A stretch of 35,070 nt of DNA from Pseudomonadota bacterium (GTDB lineage Bacteria; Pseudomonadota; Alphaproteobacteria; Rhizobiales; Xanthobacteraceae): assembly GCA_023387695.1 (NCBI GenBank), contig JAEWHT010000438.1, positions 1 through 35,070 on the forward strand, written 5' to 3'. Shown here piece by piece: positions 7,481 to 15,697 of this stretch (positions are counted from its first letter, which is position 1; every line of letters begins with the position of its first letter). The translations under genes and the position numbers were made by a program. Under the pieces are notes generated by a model. That model was not told where the DNA came from, made no database searches, and worked only from the letters and a program-made list of their open reading frames with translations.

Positions 7481-9475
7481 ATGCTCGACACAGTTAAAGC
7501 CAAGTCGCACGCGCAGAGCGCGACGCCGCATCCGCTCGATCCCCTGACGGCGGAGGAGATCACGGCCGCCTGTACGCTGGTGCGAGCCACCTCGGCCTCG
7601 CCGGAGAATTGCCGTTTCCCGACGGTGCGGCTGGAAGAGCCGACCAAACAGGAGCTGGCGGCCGGCGGAACGTCGCGCCGCGCCTTCGCGCTGACGCTCG
7701 ATTTATCAACAGGAGAGGCGATCGAGCACATCGTCGATCTCGCCCGCAACGAGATCGTTGCCCGGAAGGTCATTCCGAACCGGGAGGCGCCCTATGGGCA
7801 GCCGTCGGTGATGCTCGAGGAAATCATCAAATGCGAGGCCATGGTCAAGGCCGATCCCGGCTGGCGACATGCGATGTATCGGCGTGGCCTCACCGACAAG
7901 GACATCGAGCTGGTCCAGGTCGACCCGTTCTCCTCGGGCTACTTCGACTTCGAGTATGAGCGTGGCGCTCGCATCGTCCGCGCCGTCAGCTTCTTTCGCG
8001 AGCATCTCCAGGACAACGCCTATGCTCATCCGATCGAGGGCGTGGTCGCGGTCGTCGACCTGATCAGCGGTAAAGTGCTCGACCTCACCGACGGGGATCC
8101 GATCGTGCCGATTCCGCGCAAGAAGCGGAATTACGGCGCGCATGAAGTCACCAATACGCGAACCGACATCAAGCCGCTGCATATCGAGCAGCCCGAAGGC
8201 CCAAGCTTTGAGGTCAATGGCTGGAAGGTCGACTGGCAAAAATGGAGTTTTCGCGTTGGTTTCACGCCGCGCGAAGGGTTGGTGCTGCATCAGCTTGCCT
8301 ACCAGGACGGCGAGCGCAAGCGCTCGCTGATCCATCGCGCCAGCGTCACCGAGATGGTGGTGCCTTACGCCGATCCCACTGCGAACCATTTCTGGAAGTC
8401 GGCGTTCGATGCCGGCGAATACGGGCTCGGTATGCTCGCCAACGCGCTCGAGCTCGGCTGCGACTGCCTCGGAACCATCCATTATTTCGACGTGCCGGCA
8501 GCCGACAACAACGGAAACCCGTTCGTCATGCAGAACGCCATCTGCATGCATGAAGAAGACTACGGAATTGCCTGGAAGCACTACGAATTCCGCAACGGCC
8601 TGTTCGAGGTGCGGCGCTCGCGGCGGCTCGTGATCTCGTTCTTCGCGACCGTCGGCAACTACGACTACGGCTTCTACTGGTATCTCTATCAGGACGGTAC
8701 GATCCAGTTGGAGACCAAGCTGACCGGCATCATCCAGACTGCTGCTGTTCAGCCCGGCGAAAAATACAAATGGGGCGGCATGGTCGACGATGGCCTCGGC
8801 GGGCCGACGCACCAGCACTTCTTCAACGTGCGCATGCATATGGATCTCGACGGCGGCGGCAACACCGTCAGCGAGCACGAGTTCGTGCAACGGCCCTGGG
8901 GCGCGGACAATCCACATGGCAACGCGTTCGACGCGACGACGCGGGTGCTCTCACGCGAGCGCGATGCCGCCGCCATTGCCAATGGCGAGACCGGCCGGTT
9001 CTGGAAGATCAGCAACCCGAACGAGACGAATTCAGTCGGCAACGCGCCCGCCTACAAGCTCGTCGTCAATCCGAGCCCGCTGATGCTTGCGCAGGAGGGC
9101 AGCTATGTCCGCAAGCGCGGTGGCTTCGCGACCAAGCATGTGTGGGTGACGGCCTTCGACGCCGCGGAAAAGTACGCCAGCGGCGATTATCCCAACAACC
9201 ATGCCGGCGGCGACGGCTTGCCGCGCTATGCCGCGCAGAACCGCAACATCGAGAATACGGACATCGTGCTGTGGCACTCGTTCGGCCACACCCATATCTG
9301 CAAGCCCGAGGACTTTCCGATCATGCCGGTCGAATATGCCGGCTTCACGCTGAAGCCGACCGGCTTCTTCGCGGCCAATGCGGCCGGCGACATACCGCCG
9401 GATCGTAACAGCCGCAGCGTGCTGGCAGGTGGGCAGACGGGTGCGGGCAACGCTTCCTGTTGCCACAAGGACTAG
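7481..9475 (+). CDS. Copper-containing primary-amine oxidase
   Basis: A 664-residue enzyme that oxidises primary amines to aldehydes, releasing ammonia and hydrogen peroxide. Tyr394 in VGNYDYG is the precursor of the topaquinone cofactor. Asp310 in AFDAGEYGLG fits the catalytic base. His444 and His446 (THQHFF) plus His605 (FGHTHICKPEDFPIMP) fit the three copper ligands. Length and motif spacing match the Arthrobacter globiformis enzyme, and all key residues are present. No clear signal peptide is visible, suggesting a cytoplasmic enzyme. It is probably cotranscribed with the upstream serine hydrolase (15-base gap). The physiological amine is unknown. Confidence 0.95.
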   Translation: MLDTVKAKSHAQSATPHPLDPLTAEEITAACTLVRATSASPENCRFPTVRLEEPTKQELAAGGTSRRAFALTLDLSTGEAIEHIVDLARNEIVARKVIPNREAPYGQPSVMLEEIIKCEAMVKADPGWRHAMYRRGLTDKDIELVQVDPFSSGYFDFEYERGARIVRAVSFFREHLQDNAYAHPIEGVVAVVDLISGKVLDLTDGDPIVPIPRKKRNYGAHEVTNTRTDIKPLHIEQPEGPSFEVNGWKVDWQKWSFRVGFTPREGLVLHQLAYQDGERKRSLIHRASVTEMVVPYADPTANHFWKSAFDAGEYGLGMLANALELGCDCLGTIHYFDVPAADNNGNPFVMQNAICMHEEDYGIAWKHYEFRNGLFEVRRSRRLVISFFATVGNYDYGFYWYLYQDGTIQLETKLTGIIQTAAVQPGEKYKWGGMVDDGLGGPTHQHFFNVRMHMDLDGGGNTVSEHEFVQRPWGADNPHGNAFDATTRVLSRERDAAAIANGETGRFWKISNPNETNSVGNAPAYKLVVNPSPLMLAQEGSYVRKRGGFATKHVWVTAFDAAEKYASGDYPNNHAGGDGLPRYAAQNRNIENTDIVLWHSFGHTHICKPEDFPIMPVEYAGFTLKPTGFFAANAAGDIPPDRNSRSVLAGGQTGAGNASCCHKD

Positions 9476-9498
9476 CGGAAGAGGGGCTTGGCGCCGTG

Positions 9499-10041
9499 TC
9501 AGCCCGCCGCGAGCTCGACGTCGTCAATCGGCGCAGGTCCGGCAACGAGACTGTCGAGGTCAACCAGGAACAGATCCGCCATGTGGGTTAGCTGGTGGAG
9601 GGGGATGCTGATCTCGCCTCGCTCGGCGCGCTCGACGAACTCGGGCGAGACGCCGACGAGGTTCGCGATTTGGGCCTCGGTATAGCCCCGCGCCTCGCGC
9701 GCGCCTTTGACTTGCGCGCCAATGTGCCGCCGGTGCAGGGCTTGCTCTTCTTCGGTCATCATCAGCGCCTGCTCGTCAGCGCTGGCGACACCATCGGCGA
9801 ACGCAACGCCAAGCAGTCGACGCTTCTGCCAGGCCACGCGACAGACCTTACGTAAACCATCGGCAAAGATCAGCGTGGCTTCGTCCGGGAACGCCAGCGA
9901 CCAATCGAGCTTCAGCCGCGCGCCGGTGCCGGATACATCAGCGATGGTGCAGGGGATGCTCACGAGCCCTCTGGCGCCGTCGAACTCGATAATCCCGGTC
10001 CTCGCCGTGGATTGCCTGGTCGCCGCACGCAATTCGCTCAT
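9499..10041 (-). CDS. PilZ-like domain fused to an XRE-type helix-turn-helix
   Basis: A 180-residue protein. Residues about 4-85 resemble a PilZ domain: RAATR at 5-9 fits the RxxxR motif and DVSGTG at 35-40 fits [D/N]xSxxG, both of which bind cyclic di-GMP in PilZ proteins. Residues about 105-165 (GAREARGYTEAQIANLVGVSPEFVERAERGE) form a Cro/XRE-type helix-turn-helix. A DNA-binding protein sensing cyclic di-GMP is the natural inference, and neither activity is proven. The gene is convergent with the amine oxidase (23-base gap) and divergent from the next gene. A diguanylate cyclase is encoded about 8 kb away in the same window. Confidence 0.8.
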   Translation of the reverse strand: MSELRAATRQSTARTGIIEFDGARGLVSIPCTIADVSGTGARLKLDWSLAFPDEATLIFADGLRKVCRVAWQKRRLLGVAFADGVASADEQALMMTEEEQALHRRHIGAQVKGAREARGYTEAQIANLVGVSPEFVERAERGEISIPLHQLTHMADLFLVDLDSLVAGPAPIDDVELAAG

Positions 10042-10240
10042 GGACGTCGCCCCCGAATGCCCAGCACTTGCTGAAAGTCAGTCGCCGATTCTACCTCTGG
10101 GGTTCCCCGCGCTCAATTGAACGTGCCGGGCATGGTGAAGGATTGGTTCTCCGGCGGAGCAGGGCGGCCGCAGCGATGAACCTTCCGGCCCGACGCCGCC
10201 ACCAAGACTGGAGATCGTCCCCAGCCGTCCGGAATTCCCA

Positions 10241-11056
10241 ATGAGATCGCTCGCCTTGCTCTGCCTGCTTGCCTTCACCACGACCGCACACGCGGCGTCT
10301 CCCGAGCAGCACTATCTCGATCTGCGCGACCGCTACATCGCAAAGTTCTCGAAAGCCAAGGAGAGCGACGAAACCTTCAAGCAGCACGATGCCGCGCTCG
10401 ACGAGTTGACCGGCGTGCTGCGTGGCCTGGTGGGGCCTGTCACGATCAAGGGGCTGCCGGCCGAGGGCAAATCGAACGTCGATACGCTGTTTAGGGGCGA
10501 TAGTGGCTTCGGTCATCTCGATGGGCTCGCCTTTGCCACGGAGGGTGACAAGCAGCAAGCTGTGGTGACCACGACGTCACTGCTCAAGCACTGGCTGCAC
10601 GAGCACAGCAAGGACGGCATGCCGCAGGAGATCGATGCGGCGTTCCACTCGGATCACTTCTACTATCAGGCGATCCAGGACTCCGCCTTCGCCAAATATG
10701 CCGAGCTGCCGATCACCAAGCCCGCGTCTGCAAGTGCCGCCGTCGCCGTACTGGGCGTTCGTGGCAACGGCGATTTGAAGGGGGCGCCGCGCGAAATCGA
10801 CGTCGTCGCGATCCAGGGCGACAAGGTCTTCTTTCTCGCCGCAAGTGAAGCCGTGAAGACCGCCGAGATCCCGGCTTGCGAGAAGGTTTGGAAGCAGATG
10901 ATGGCCAAGAAGCTGCCGGAGGATTCCATGGAGAAGGAAGATCGGGCGATGGACGCTTACACCAAGTGCTTCGCCAAGGAGGCGCCGAGCCAGAGCTGGT
11001 TCGCTGCGGTCGTCAAGAAAGCGCAGAGCCAGCTGGAGCAACTGCCGCTGCGCTAA
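10241..11056 (+). CDS. Secreted protein of unknown function
   Basis: I do not recognise this 271-residue protein. It begins with a clear signal peptide (MRSLALLCLLAFTTTAHA, cleavage probably after AHA), so the mature protein is likely periplasmic. The N-terminal part is rich in charged helix-forming residues (YIAKFSKAKESDETFKQHD). The C-terminal third has two cysteines (PACEKVWK and TKCFAKEA) about 25-30 residues apart that could form a disulfide. No membrane segment follows the signal. It is monocistronic, and its last four bases overlap the end of the convergent SMP-30 gene. The start is supported by the signal peptide rather than a ribosome site. Confidence 0.7.
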   Translation: MRSLALLCLLAFTTTAHAASPEQHYLDLRDRYIAKFSKAKESDETFKQHDAALDELTGVLRGLVGPVTIKGLPAEGKSNVDTLFRGDSGFGHLDGLAFATEGDKQQAVVTTTSLLKHWLHEHSKDGMPQEIDAAFHSDHFYYQAIQDSAFAKYAELPITKPASASAAVAVLGVRGNGDLKGAPREIDVVAIQGDKVFFLAASEAVKTAEIPACEKVWKQMMAKKLPEDSMEKEDRAMDAYTKCFAKEAPSQSWFAAVVKKAQSQLEQLPLR

Positions 11057-11922
11057 CCGAAACGGTGCTCCGGCAGGCCCTGCGCGACGCCGTAAATGGC
11101 AAGGAGGTGGCCGGCCTGAGGCTCGCGATCGAGCTGCTGCTGATCCAGGAATTTTCGGGCCGTCGTCACAAACAACGTCTTGAGATCGCTGCCTCCGAAA
11201 CAGAGGCAGGTCGGGTTGGTCACGGGCAAGGCAATGACCGTGTCGATCGTCCCGTCGGGCCGGTAGCGTGCTATCCGTCCGGCTGAAAAGAACGCGGTCC
11301 ATAGCCCGCCGGCAACGTCGACGCAGGCGCCATCGGGTCTCTCCTGCGATGCGCTGTAATCCGCAAACAGGCGTCTGTTGCGGATCACGCCGTCGTCGAG
11401 ATCGAAGTCGAACGCCCAGGTGCGGTACCGCCGCGTGTCCGTGAAATAGAGCGTGCGATTGTCGGGTGAGAACGCAATCCCGTTGGTGACGATGATTTCG
11501 TCGAAGATGCGCGCGACCTGACCGTCGCCGGTCACACGATACAGCGCGCCGTTCGGACGATGCAGCTGGTTGTCCATCGTGCCGATCCACAGTCGACCGC
11601 GCGCGTCGACGCGACCATCGTTGAGACGGTTGTCCGTGCCGCGTTCGACCTCGATGACGGCCTCGCCATGGCGGAGGGTCAGATCCTGAGCGAGCAGATG
11701 CGATCCGTCCGCCCTCAGAGCCTGGCTGCCGAGGAATTGGCAGTCGTAGGAGATCACATCGTGGATGCCCGTCGCCGGGTCGAAGGATTGATGCAGCCTG
11801 CCGTCGATATCGACCCACCAGAGCTTGCGGGACCGGTCGCACCACAATGGCGTCTCGCCAAGAATATCCGCACTGGCAACCGCGGTCTCGACCCTGTGCG
11901 CGGAGATCGAATTTACGCTCAT
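11053..11922 (-). CDS. SMP-30/gluconolactonase-family lactonase
   Basis: A 289-residue six-bladed propeller hydrolase of the regucalcin/gluconolactonase family. The metal-site signatures are in order: ILGETPLW (Glu ligand, about residue 23), NDGRVDARGRLWIGTMD, VTNGIAFSPD (Asn) and RPDGACVDVAGGLW (Asp). Relatives open sugar-acid or other lactones in the cytoplasm. Its ATG overlaps the TGA of the upstream M24 gene (ATGA), so the two are translationally coupled. It is the last gene of the leftward GntR-M24-lactonase operon. This suggests a lactone intermediate in the pathway served by the neighbouring TRAP transporter. The substrate is not assignable. Confidence 0.88.
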   Translation of the reverse strand: MSVNSISAHRVETAVASADILGETPLWCDRSRKLWWVDIDGRLHQSFDPATGIHDVISYDCQFLGSQALRADGSHLLAQDLTLRHGEAVIEVERGTDNRLNDGRVDARGRLWIGTMDNQLHRPNGALYRVTGDGQVARIFDEIIVTNGIAFSPDNRTLYFTDTRRYRTWAFDFDLDDGVIRNRRLFADYSASQERPDGACVDVAGGLWTAFFSAGRIARYRPDGTIDTVIALPVTNPTCLCFGGSDLKTLFVTTARKFLDQQQLDREPQAGHLLAIYGVAQGLPEHRFG

Positions 11923-13091
11923 GCCGGAATCCGGTTCCAGCCGCGCGCGCCGTCGCCAAAAGCCTGATAGCCATTAGGGGTTACGGCGATGGTGTCTTCG
12001 AGCTTGATGAAGCCGCGCCGCGGATGCGGCAGCGTGGTTTCAATCGAGATGACCATGCCGGCTTCGAGCGGCGCGTCGGCATCGTCGGCGGGATAGGGGA
12101 TCGGACCGCTCGCGGTCAGGCGCGGCGCTTCGTGGCTGACGATGCCCATGCCATGGGCGACGAAGTGCATCTGCTTGCCGTGAGGGGACCGGGCCAGCGC
12201 TTCGTTCGCCGCGGCATAGATTTCACTGCCGGTGAGACCCGCGCGGATCGGAGCGCGGGCGGCCTGCTGGATCAGGTCGATCTCGTCGAGCAGATCGACG
12301 AGCTCGCCATCCGGCGTCCCCTGCACGGCCATCCGGCAGAGATCGCCGATATAGCCTCTGTAATTCCCGCCGGAATCCAGCGAAACGATATCGCCGGGCT
12401 CAAGCCGCTGGTCGGAAGGCGCCCGGTTGAGGCTCGTTCCCAAGGTGACCAGCGCGTATTCGAAGACCATGTCGCGCGACAGTTCCGCTTGGCGCAGATG
12501 CTCGATGATCTCGCGCTTGTTCTGTCCGGCGCGCGTGCGGCTTGCGGCATCCATCATGGACGCGACCACCCGCTCGGATGCCTCGCGAAGGATCTCCAGC
12601 TCCGCCGCAGTCTTGATCGATCGAAGTCTTTCAAGCGAGCGCATCGCCTCGATCAGCCGGCGATCGGGCAACTCCTTGCGCAAGACATCAGCAGCATCGA
12701 CCGGCAGGAATGACATCTCGGCGCCGATGCGAAGCGCAGGCGTGGCGATTGCCTTAATGTGTTTGAGCGCGAGCGTCATCGCCTCAACCGAGGTCGACGA
12801 TCCGAAAACGACCGGCGGCATCCAATATCCGGCGTCGGTTCTGTTTTGGACGCTGTCGCGCTCGTTGCGGTTGGCGATATAGGCCGACTTGTCCAGGTCG
12901 CCCTTCACGTAGACGAAGATCGGCAGGTACCGGCTGACGCCGATAGCTTCCATGTAGTCGAACTGGAAGTGATAATAGCCGCCGAGCAGATACTGAATGT
13001 TGTGCTTCGAGGTGACGAAGAGGACGTCGATGCCTGCAGCATCGAGCAGGCGGTCCAGCCTGGCCGTCGAGAATGGAATCTTCGCGTGCAT
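11919..13091 (-). CDS. M24-family metallopeptidase (Xaa-Pro dipeptidase/creatinase-like)
   Basis: A 390-residue protein with the creatinase N-terminal domain (about 1-145) and the pita-bread M24 catalytic domain (about 150-385). All five metal-ligand contexts are present: SLDSGGNY (Asp), YIGDLCR (Asp), VAHGMGIVSHE (His), ISIETTL (Glu) and KLEDTIA (Glu). A working metal hydrolase is therefore expected. Family members cleave Xaa-Pro peptides, or C-N bonds in small molecules such as creatine and ectoine. I chose the ATG at 13091 (MHAKIPFS), preceded by a GAAGAAGAA purine stretch. A longer reading from 13241 would add 50 unlike residues and overlap the regulator gene. It is coupled to the SMP-30 gene by ATGA. 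Confidence 0.88.
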   Translation of the reverse strand: MHAKIPFSTARLDRLLDAAGIDVLFVTSKHNIQYLLGGYYHFQFDYMEAIGVSRYLPIFVYVKGDLDKSAYIANRNERDSVQNRTDAGYWMPPVVFGSSTSVEAMTLALKHIKAIATPALRIGAEMSFLPVDAADVLRKELPDRRLIEAMRSLERLRSIKTAAELEILREASERVVASMMDAASRTRAGQNKREIIEHLRQAELSRDMVFEYALVTLGTSLNRAPSDQRLEPGDIVSLDSGGNYRGYIGDLCRMAVQGTPDGELVDLLDEIDLIQQAARAPIRAGLTGSEIYAAANEALARSPHGKQMHFVAHGMGIVSHEAPRLTASGPIPYPADDADAPLEAGMVISIETTLPHPRRGFIKLEDTIAVTPNGYQAFGDGARGWNRIPA

Positions 13092-13141
13092 CGACCGTTC
13101 TTCTTCGTGGATGATTTGGTCTTGCTGGCAGGCGAGGGCGG

Positions 13142-13801
13142 TCAGGCGTTCTTCCAGGACGACAGGGCATGTGCGACGCAGCCGTTGATGTGGTCGGTGA
13201 GGACGGCCCTGGCGTTCTTGATGTCGCGCTTCAGCGCGCATTCCAGCAGCGCCCTGTGCTGGTTGATGGTCTCATTGCCGCGGTAGCGCAGCGCATAGCG
13301 AAAATATTTGTCGAACACGATGGCGTGGGTGTGCATCAGCTCGCGCGAGCCGCAAGCCGAGATCAGTGCCTGGTGGAATTCGCCGTCGTAGCGCTTGCGC
13401 AGTTCGGGATCGTCGCCTTCCTTCTGGACGGTGCGCTCGGTCGCCGCCAGCTTGTGGTGCGCCGAGACCACGCGGCCCTCCCATTCGACATCGCCGGCGC
13501 GGAACGACTCGGCCATTGCGTGATGTTCGAGCAGGATACGCAGCTCGGCGAGCTCGCGAAGGTTCTGGATTGAGACGGGCGCCACCTCGAAGCCGCGCTG
13601 GCCTTCGGCAACGACAAAGCCCTCCGACGTCAACCGATTGAGGATCTCGCGCAGCGTCGAGATGCTGACGCCGTAGTCTTCCTTCATGGCATCGAGCTTG
13701 AGACGCCCGGAGGGTGTCAGCACGCCGAAAATGATGTCGGAGCGGATGCGCTGATAGCCGCTGTCGCCCGCCGACATCGGCCGTTCCTCGAGTGCCGTCA
13801 T
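13142..13801 (-). CDS. GntR-family (FCD/FadR-type) transcriptional regulator
   Basis: A 219-residue regulator with an N-terminal winged helix (about 12-75: GYQRIRSDIIFGVLTPSGRL, then VSISTLREILNRLTSEGFV) and a C-terminal all-helical FCD ligand domain (about 85-210). FCD-type metal-binding positions are visible in DGEFHQAL, NQHRALL and TDHINGC. FCD regulators respond to small organic acids and usually repress. It is the first gene of the leftward operon (M24, SMP-30) and divergent from a TRAP operon across about 180-230 bases, so it most likely controls both. The predicted effector is the transported acid or a breakdown product. Confidence 0.92.
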   Translation of the reverse strand: MTALEERPMSAGDSGYQRIRSDIIFGVLTPSGRLKLDAMKEDYGVSISTLREILNRLTSEGFVVAEGQRGFEVAPVSIQNLRELAELRILLEHHAMAESFRAGDVEWEGRVVSAHHKLAATERTVQKEGDDPELRKRYDGEFHQALISACGSRELMHTHAIVFDKYFRYALRYRGNETINQHRALLECALKRDIKNARAVLTDHINGCVAHALSSWKNA

Positions 13802-14031
13802 ACCGTTTGATCCCGTTTGCCCGAACCGTCGTCCACCCGCGTGGGCCGACGAACCATCAACGTTGCCAGCACTATAGCAGACTCGGCTTATCCGACGTCT
13901 AGAGAAATATCATATGAAATAGATAATGCCATTTGACTTGGAAATATATGTATGATGTGTAAATGACCTGAGGGTACGGGGAAATGAGCGCTCAAGCCGC
14001 CGTCCGTGCCCAAGGGAACAGGGAGGACGTG
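13802..14031. promoter_or_regulatory. AT-rich divergent promoter/operator region, GntR operon versus TRAP operon 1
   Basis: Positions about 13,900-13,965 are strikingly AT-rich in a GC-rich window. A 14-base imperfect palindrome, ATATCATATGAAAT (13907-13920, 12 of 14 positions symmetric), is a candidate operator for the adjacent GntR protein. TTGACT at 13933-13938 and TATGAT at 13951-13956 resemble -35 and -10 elements but are only 12 bases apart, so the exact promoter is uncertain. The GGGAGG at 14021-14026 is the ribosome site that decides the TRAP binding-protein start at 14032. Confidence 0.5.
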
Positions 14032-15051
14032 ATGAGCTTGTGGGTTCGGGCGCTGTCTGCGACGGCGATCTGCGTGGCGCTGACGGTCAGCGCATCCGCC
14101 GCTGACGACATTCAGGAGCGGACGATCAGGTGGGGGCACCTGAACAACACCGATCACCCCGTCAGCTTTGGCGTGCAGAAGTTTGCCGAGATACTGCTGG
14201 CGAAGAGCGGGGGCAAGATGAAGGTCCGCGAGTTCGCGGCCTCACAGCTCGGCAACGAGCTGCAGCAGCAATCCGCGCTGCGCGGCGGTACCCAGGAGAT
14301 GCTGTCGGCCTCGACGACCTCGCTCGCGACGGTCATTCCGGAGTTCGGCCTCGTCGATTTCCCGTTCCTCTTCAACACGGTCGAGCAGGCCGACGCGCTT
14401 GCGACCGGCAAATTCGGCACGGCGATGCTCGATACGTTGCCGTCAAAGGGGCTGATCGGTCTCGGCTATTGGGGCCTCGGCTTCCGCAACGTCACCAACA
14501 GCACCCGTCCGATCACCAAGCTCGAGGATTTCAGCGGTCTCAAGCTGCGCGTGATCCCGAACCCGGTCTATCTCGAGACCTTCGGGGCCTTTAAGGCCAA
14601 TCCGGTCCCGATGGCTTTCGGCGAGCTCTATTCGGCACTGGAGACCCGCACCGTCGACGGCGAAGAGAATCCCTACACCGTCATTCTCTCGAACAAGTTC
14701 TACGAGGTGCAGAAATACGTCTCTGCCACCAACCACACCTTCACGCTGAACATCATCCTGGTGAGCAAGGCCTTCTGGGACAAGCTGTCGCCGACCGAGC
14801 AGCGCCTGATGCGCGAGGCCTACGAGGAGAGCCGCGGCTATCAGAAGGAGCAGACGCGCCTTCAGACCGAAAAGGCGCTCACGGAATTGCAGGCCAAGGG
14901 CATGCAGTACAACACGATTGCGCCCGAGGAGACCGAGCGCATGCGCAAGACCGCGCAGCCGGTCGCGGACAAGATCTCGGCCAATCTTCGCCCCGAGACG
15001 GTGAAGCTGTTCAATGACGAAGTCGAGCGCATCCGCAAGGACGTTAAGTAG
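14032..15051 (+). CDS. TRAP transporter solute-binding protein (DctP family), system 1
   Basis: The periplasmic binding component of a TRAP importer, 339 residues. The signal peptide runs to about ASAADD (MSLWVRALSATAICVALTVS...). The DctP fold is seen in the segment LRVIPNPVYLETFGAFKANP, whose Arg normally salt-bridges a substrate carboxylate, and in FGELYSALETRTVDGEENP. I use the ATG at 14032, which follows GGGAGG by five bases and begins the signal peptide. The ATG at 13984 would add 16 residues before it. It heads the operon dctP-dctQ-dctM-aroQ-like-barrel protein. The ligand is probably an organic acid of unknown identity. Confidence 0.92.
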   Translation: MSLWVRALSATAICVALTVSASAADDIQERTIRWGHLNNTDHPVSFGVQKFAEILLAKSGGKMKVREFAASQLGNELQQQSALRGGTQEMLSASTTSLATVIPEFGLVDFPFLFNTVEQADALATGKFGTAMLDTLPSKGLIGLGYWGLGFRNVTNSTRPITKLEDFSGLKLRVIPNPVYLETFGAFKANPVPMAFGELYSALETRTVDGEENPYTVILSNKFYEVQKYVSATNHTFTLNIILVSKAFWDKLSPTEQRLMREAYEESRGYQKEQTRLQTEKALTELQAKGMQYNTIAPEETERMRKTAQPVADKISANLRPETVKLFNDEVERIRKDVK

Positions 15052-15126
15052 CAGACCTCTCCATCACGCAGGTGGCGGAGCCGGCGCATGGCCGGCTCAC
15101 GCCCCTCATTTGCCCGGACGTCACCC

Positions 15127-15636
15127 ATGGCGCGCATCCTTGACCTCTATTGCACGTTCCTGAAGGCCGTGATCGCCGCGTGTCTCGCGGTCATGGTGGT
15201 CCTCGTCTTCGGCAACGTCGTCCTGCGTTACGGCTTCAACTCCGGGATTACGATTTCCGAGGAGCTGTCGCGCTGGCTGCTGGTCTGGCTGACCTTCCTC
15301 GGCGCAATCGTCGCAATGCGTGAGCACGCCCATCTCGGCGTCGACACGCTGATCCGGATGCTGCCGGCCTCCGGCAAGCGCATCTGCTTTGTCCTTAACT
15401 ACTGCCTGATGTTGTTTGCCGACTGGCTGCTGCTGTCCGGCAGCTGGCGGCAGACCATCATCAATCTGGACGATCGCGCGCCGGCCACCGGTCTTTCGAT
15501 GGGGATCTTCTACGCAGTCGGCGTGATCTTCGGCGCATCGACTGGAGTGATCCTTCTCTACGATCTCGTCCGGGTGCTGACCGGGCAGGCGAGTGAAGCC
15601 GACATGGTGGCCATCAAGGAATCGGAAGAGCACTGA
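15127..15636 (+). CDS. TRAP transporter small permease (DctQ), system 1
   Basis: The 169-residue small membrane subunit has four hydrophobic segments and the DctQ signatures FGNVVLRYGFNSGI, ISEELSRWLLVWLTFLGAIVA and the following MREHAHLGVD. It joins the large permease to couple binding-protein docking with sodium-driven transport. The ATG at 15127 (MARILDLY) is preferred over one at 15088, because the extra 13 residues are not family-like. The ribosome site is weak for both. It lies between the binding protein (75-base gap) and the DctM gene in one operon. Confidence 0.9.
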   Translation: MARILDLYCTFLKAVIAACLAVMVVLVFGNVVLRYGFNSGITISEELSRWLLVWLTFLGAIVAMREHAHLGVDTLIRMLPASGKRICFVLNYCLMLFADWLLLSGSWRQTIINLDDRAPATGLSMGIFYAVGVIFGASTGVILLYDLVRVLTGQASEADMVAIKESEEH

Positions 15637-15697
15637 TGTCGGGCCATCGCACTCTCCCGGCCGGCGCCGGCCACTTGCAACCCCTCGGGATCAAGTC

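Noticed and set aside
7706..8917. 403-codon minus-strand open reading inside the amine oxidase gene
   Set aside because: Antisense to an intact copper amine oxidase with all cofactor residues; composition is shadow-like.
13092..13241. N-terminal extension of the M24 hydrolase
   Set aside because: The extra 50 residues overlap the GntR gene and do not resemble M24 proteins; a purine-rich ribosome site supports the start at 13091.
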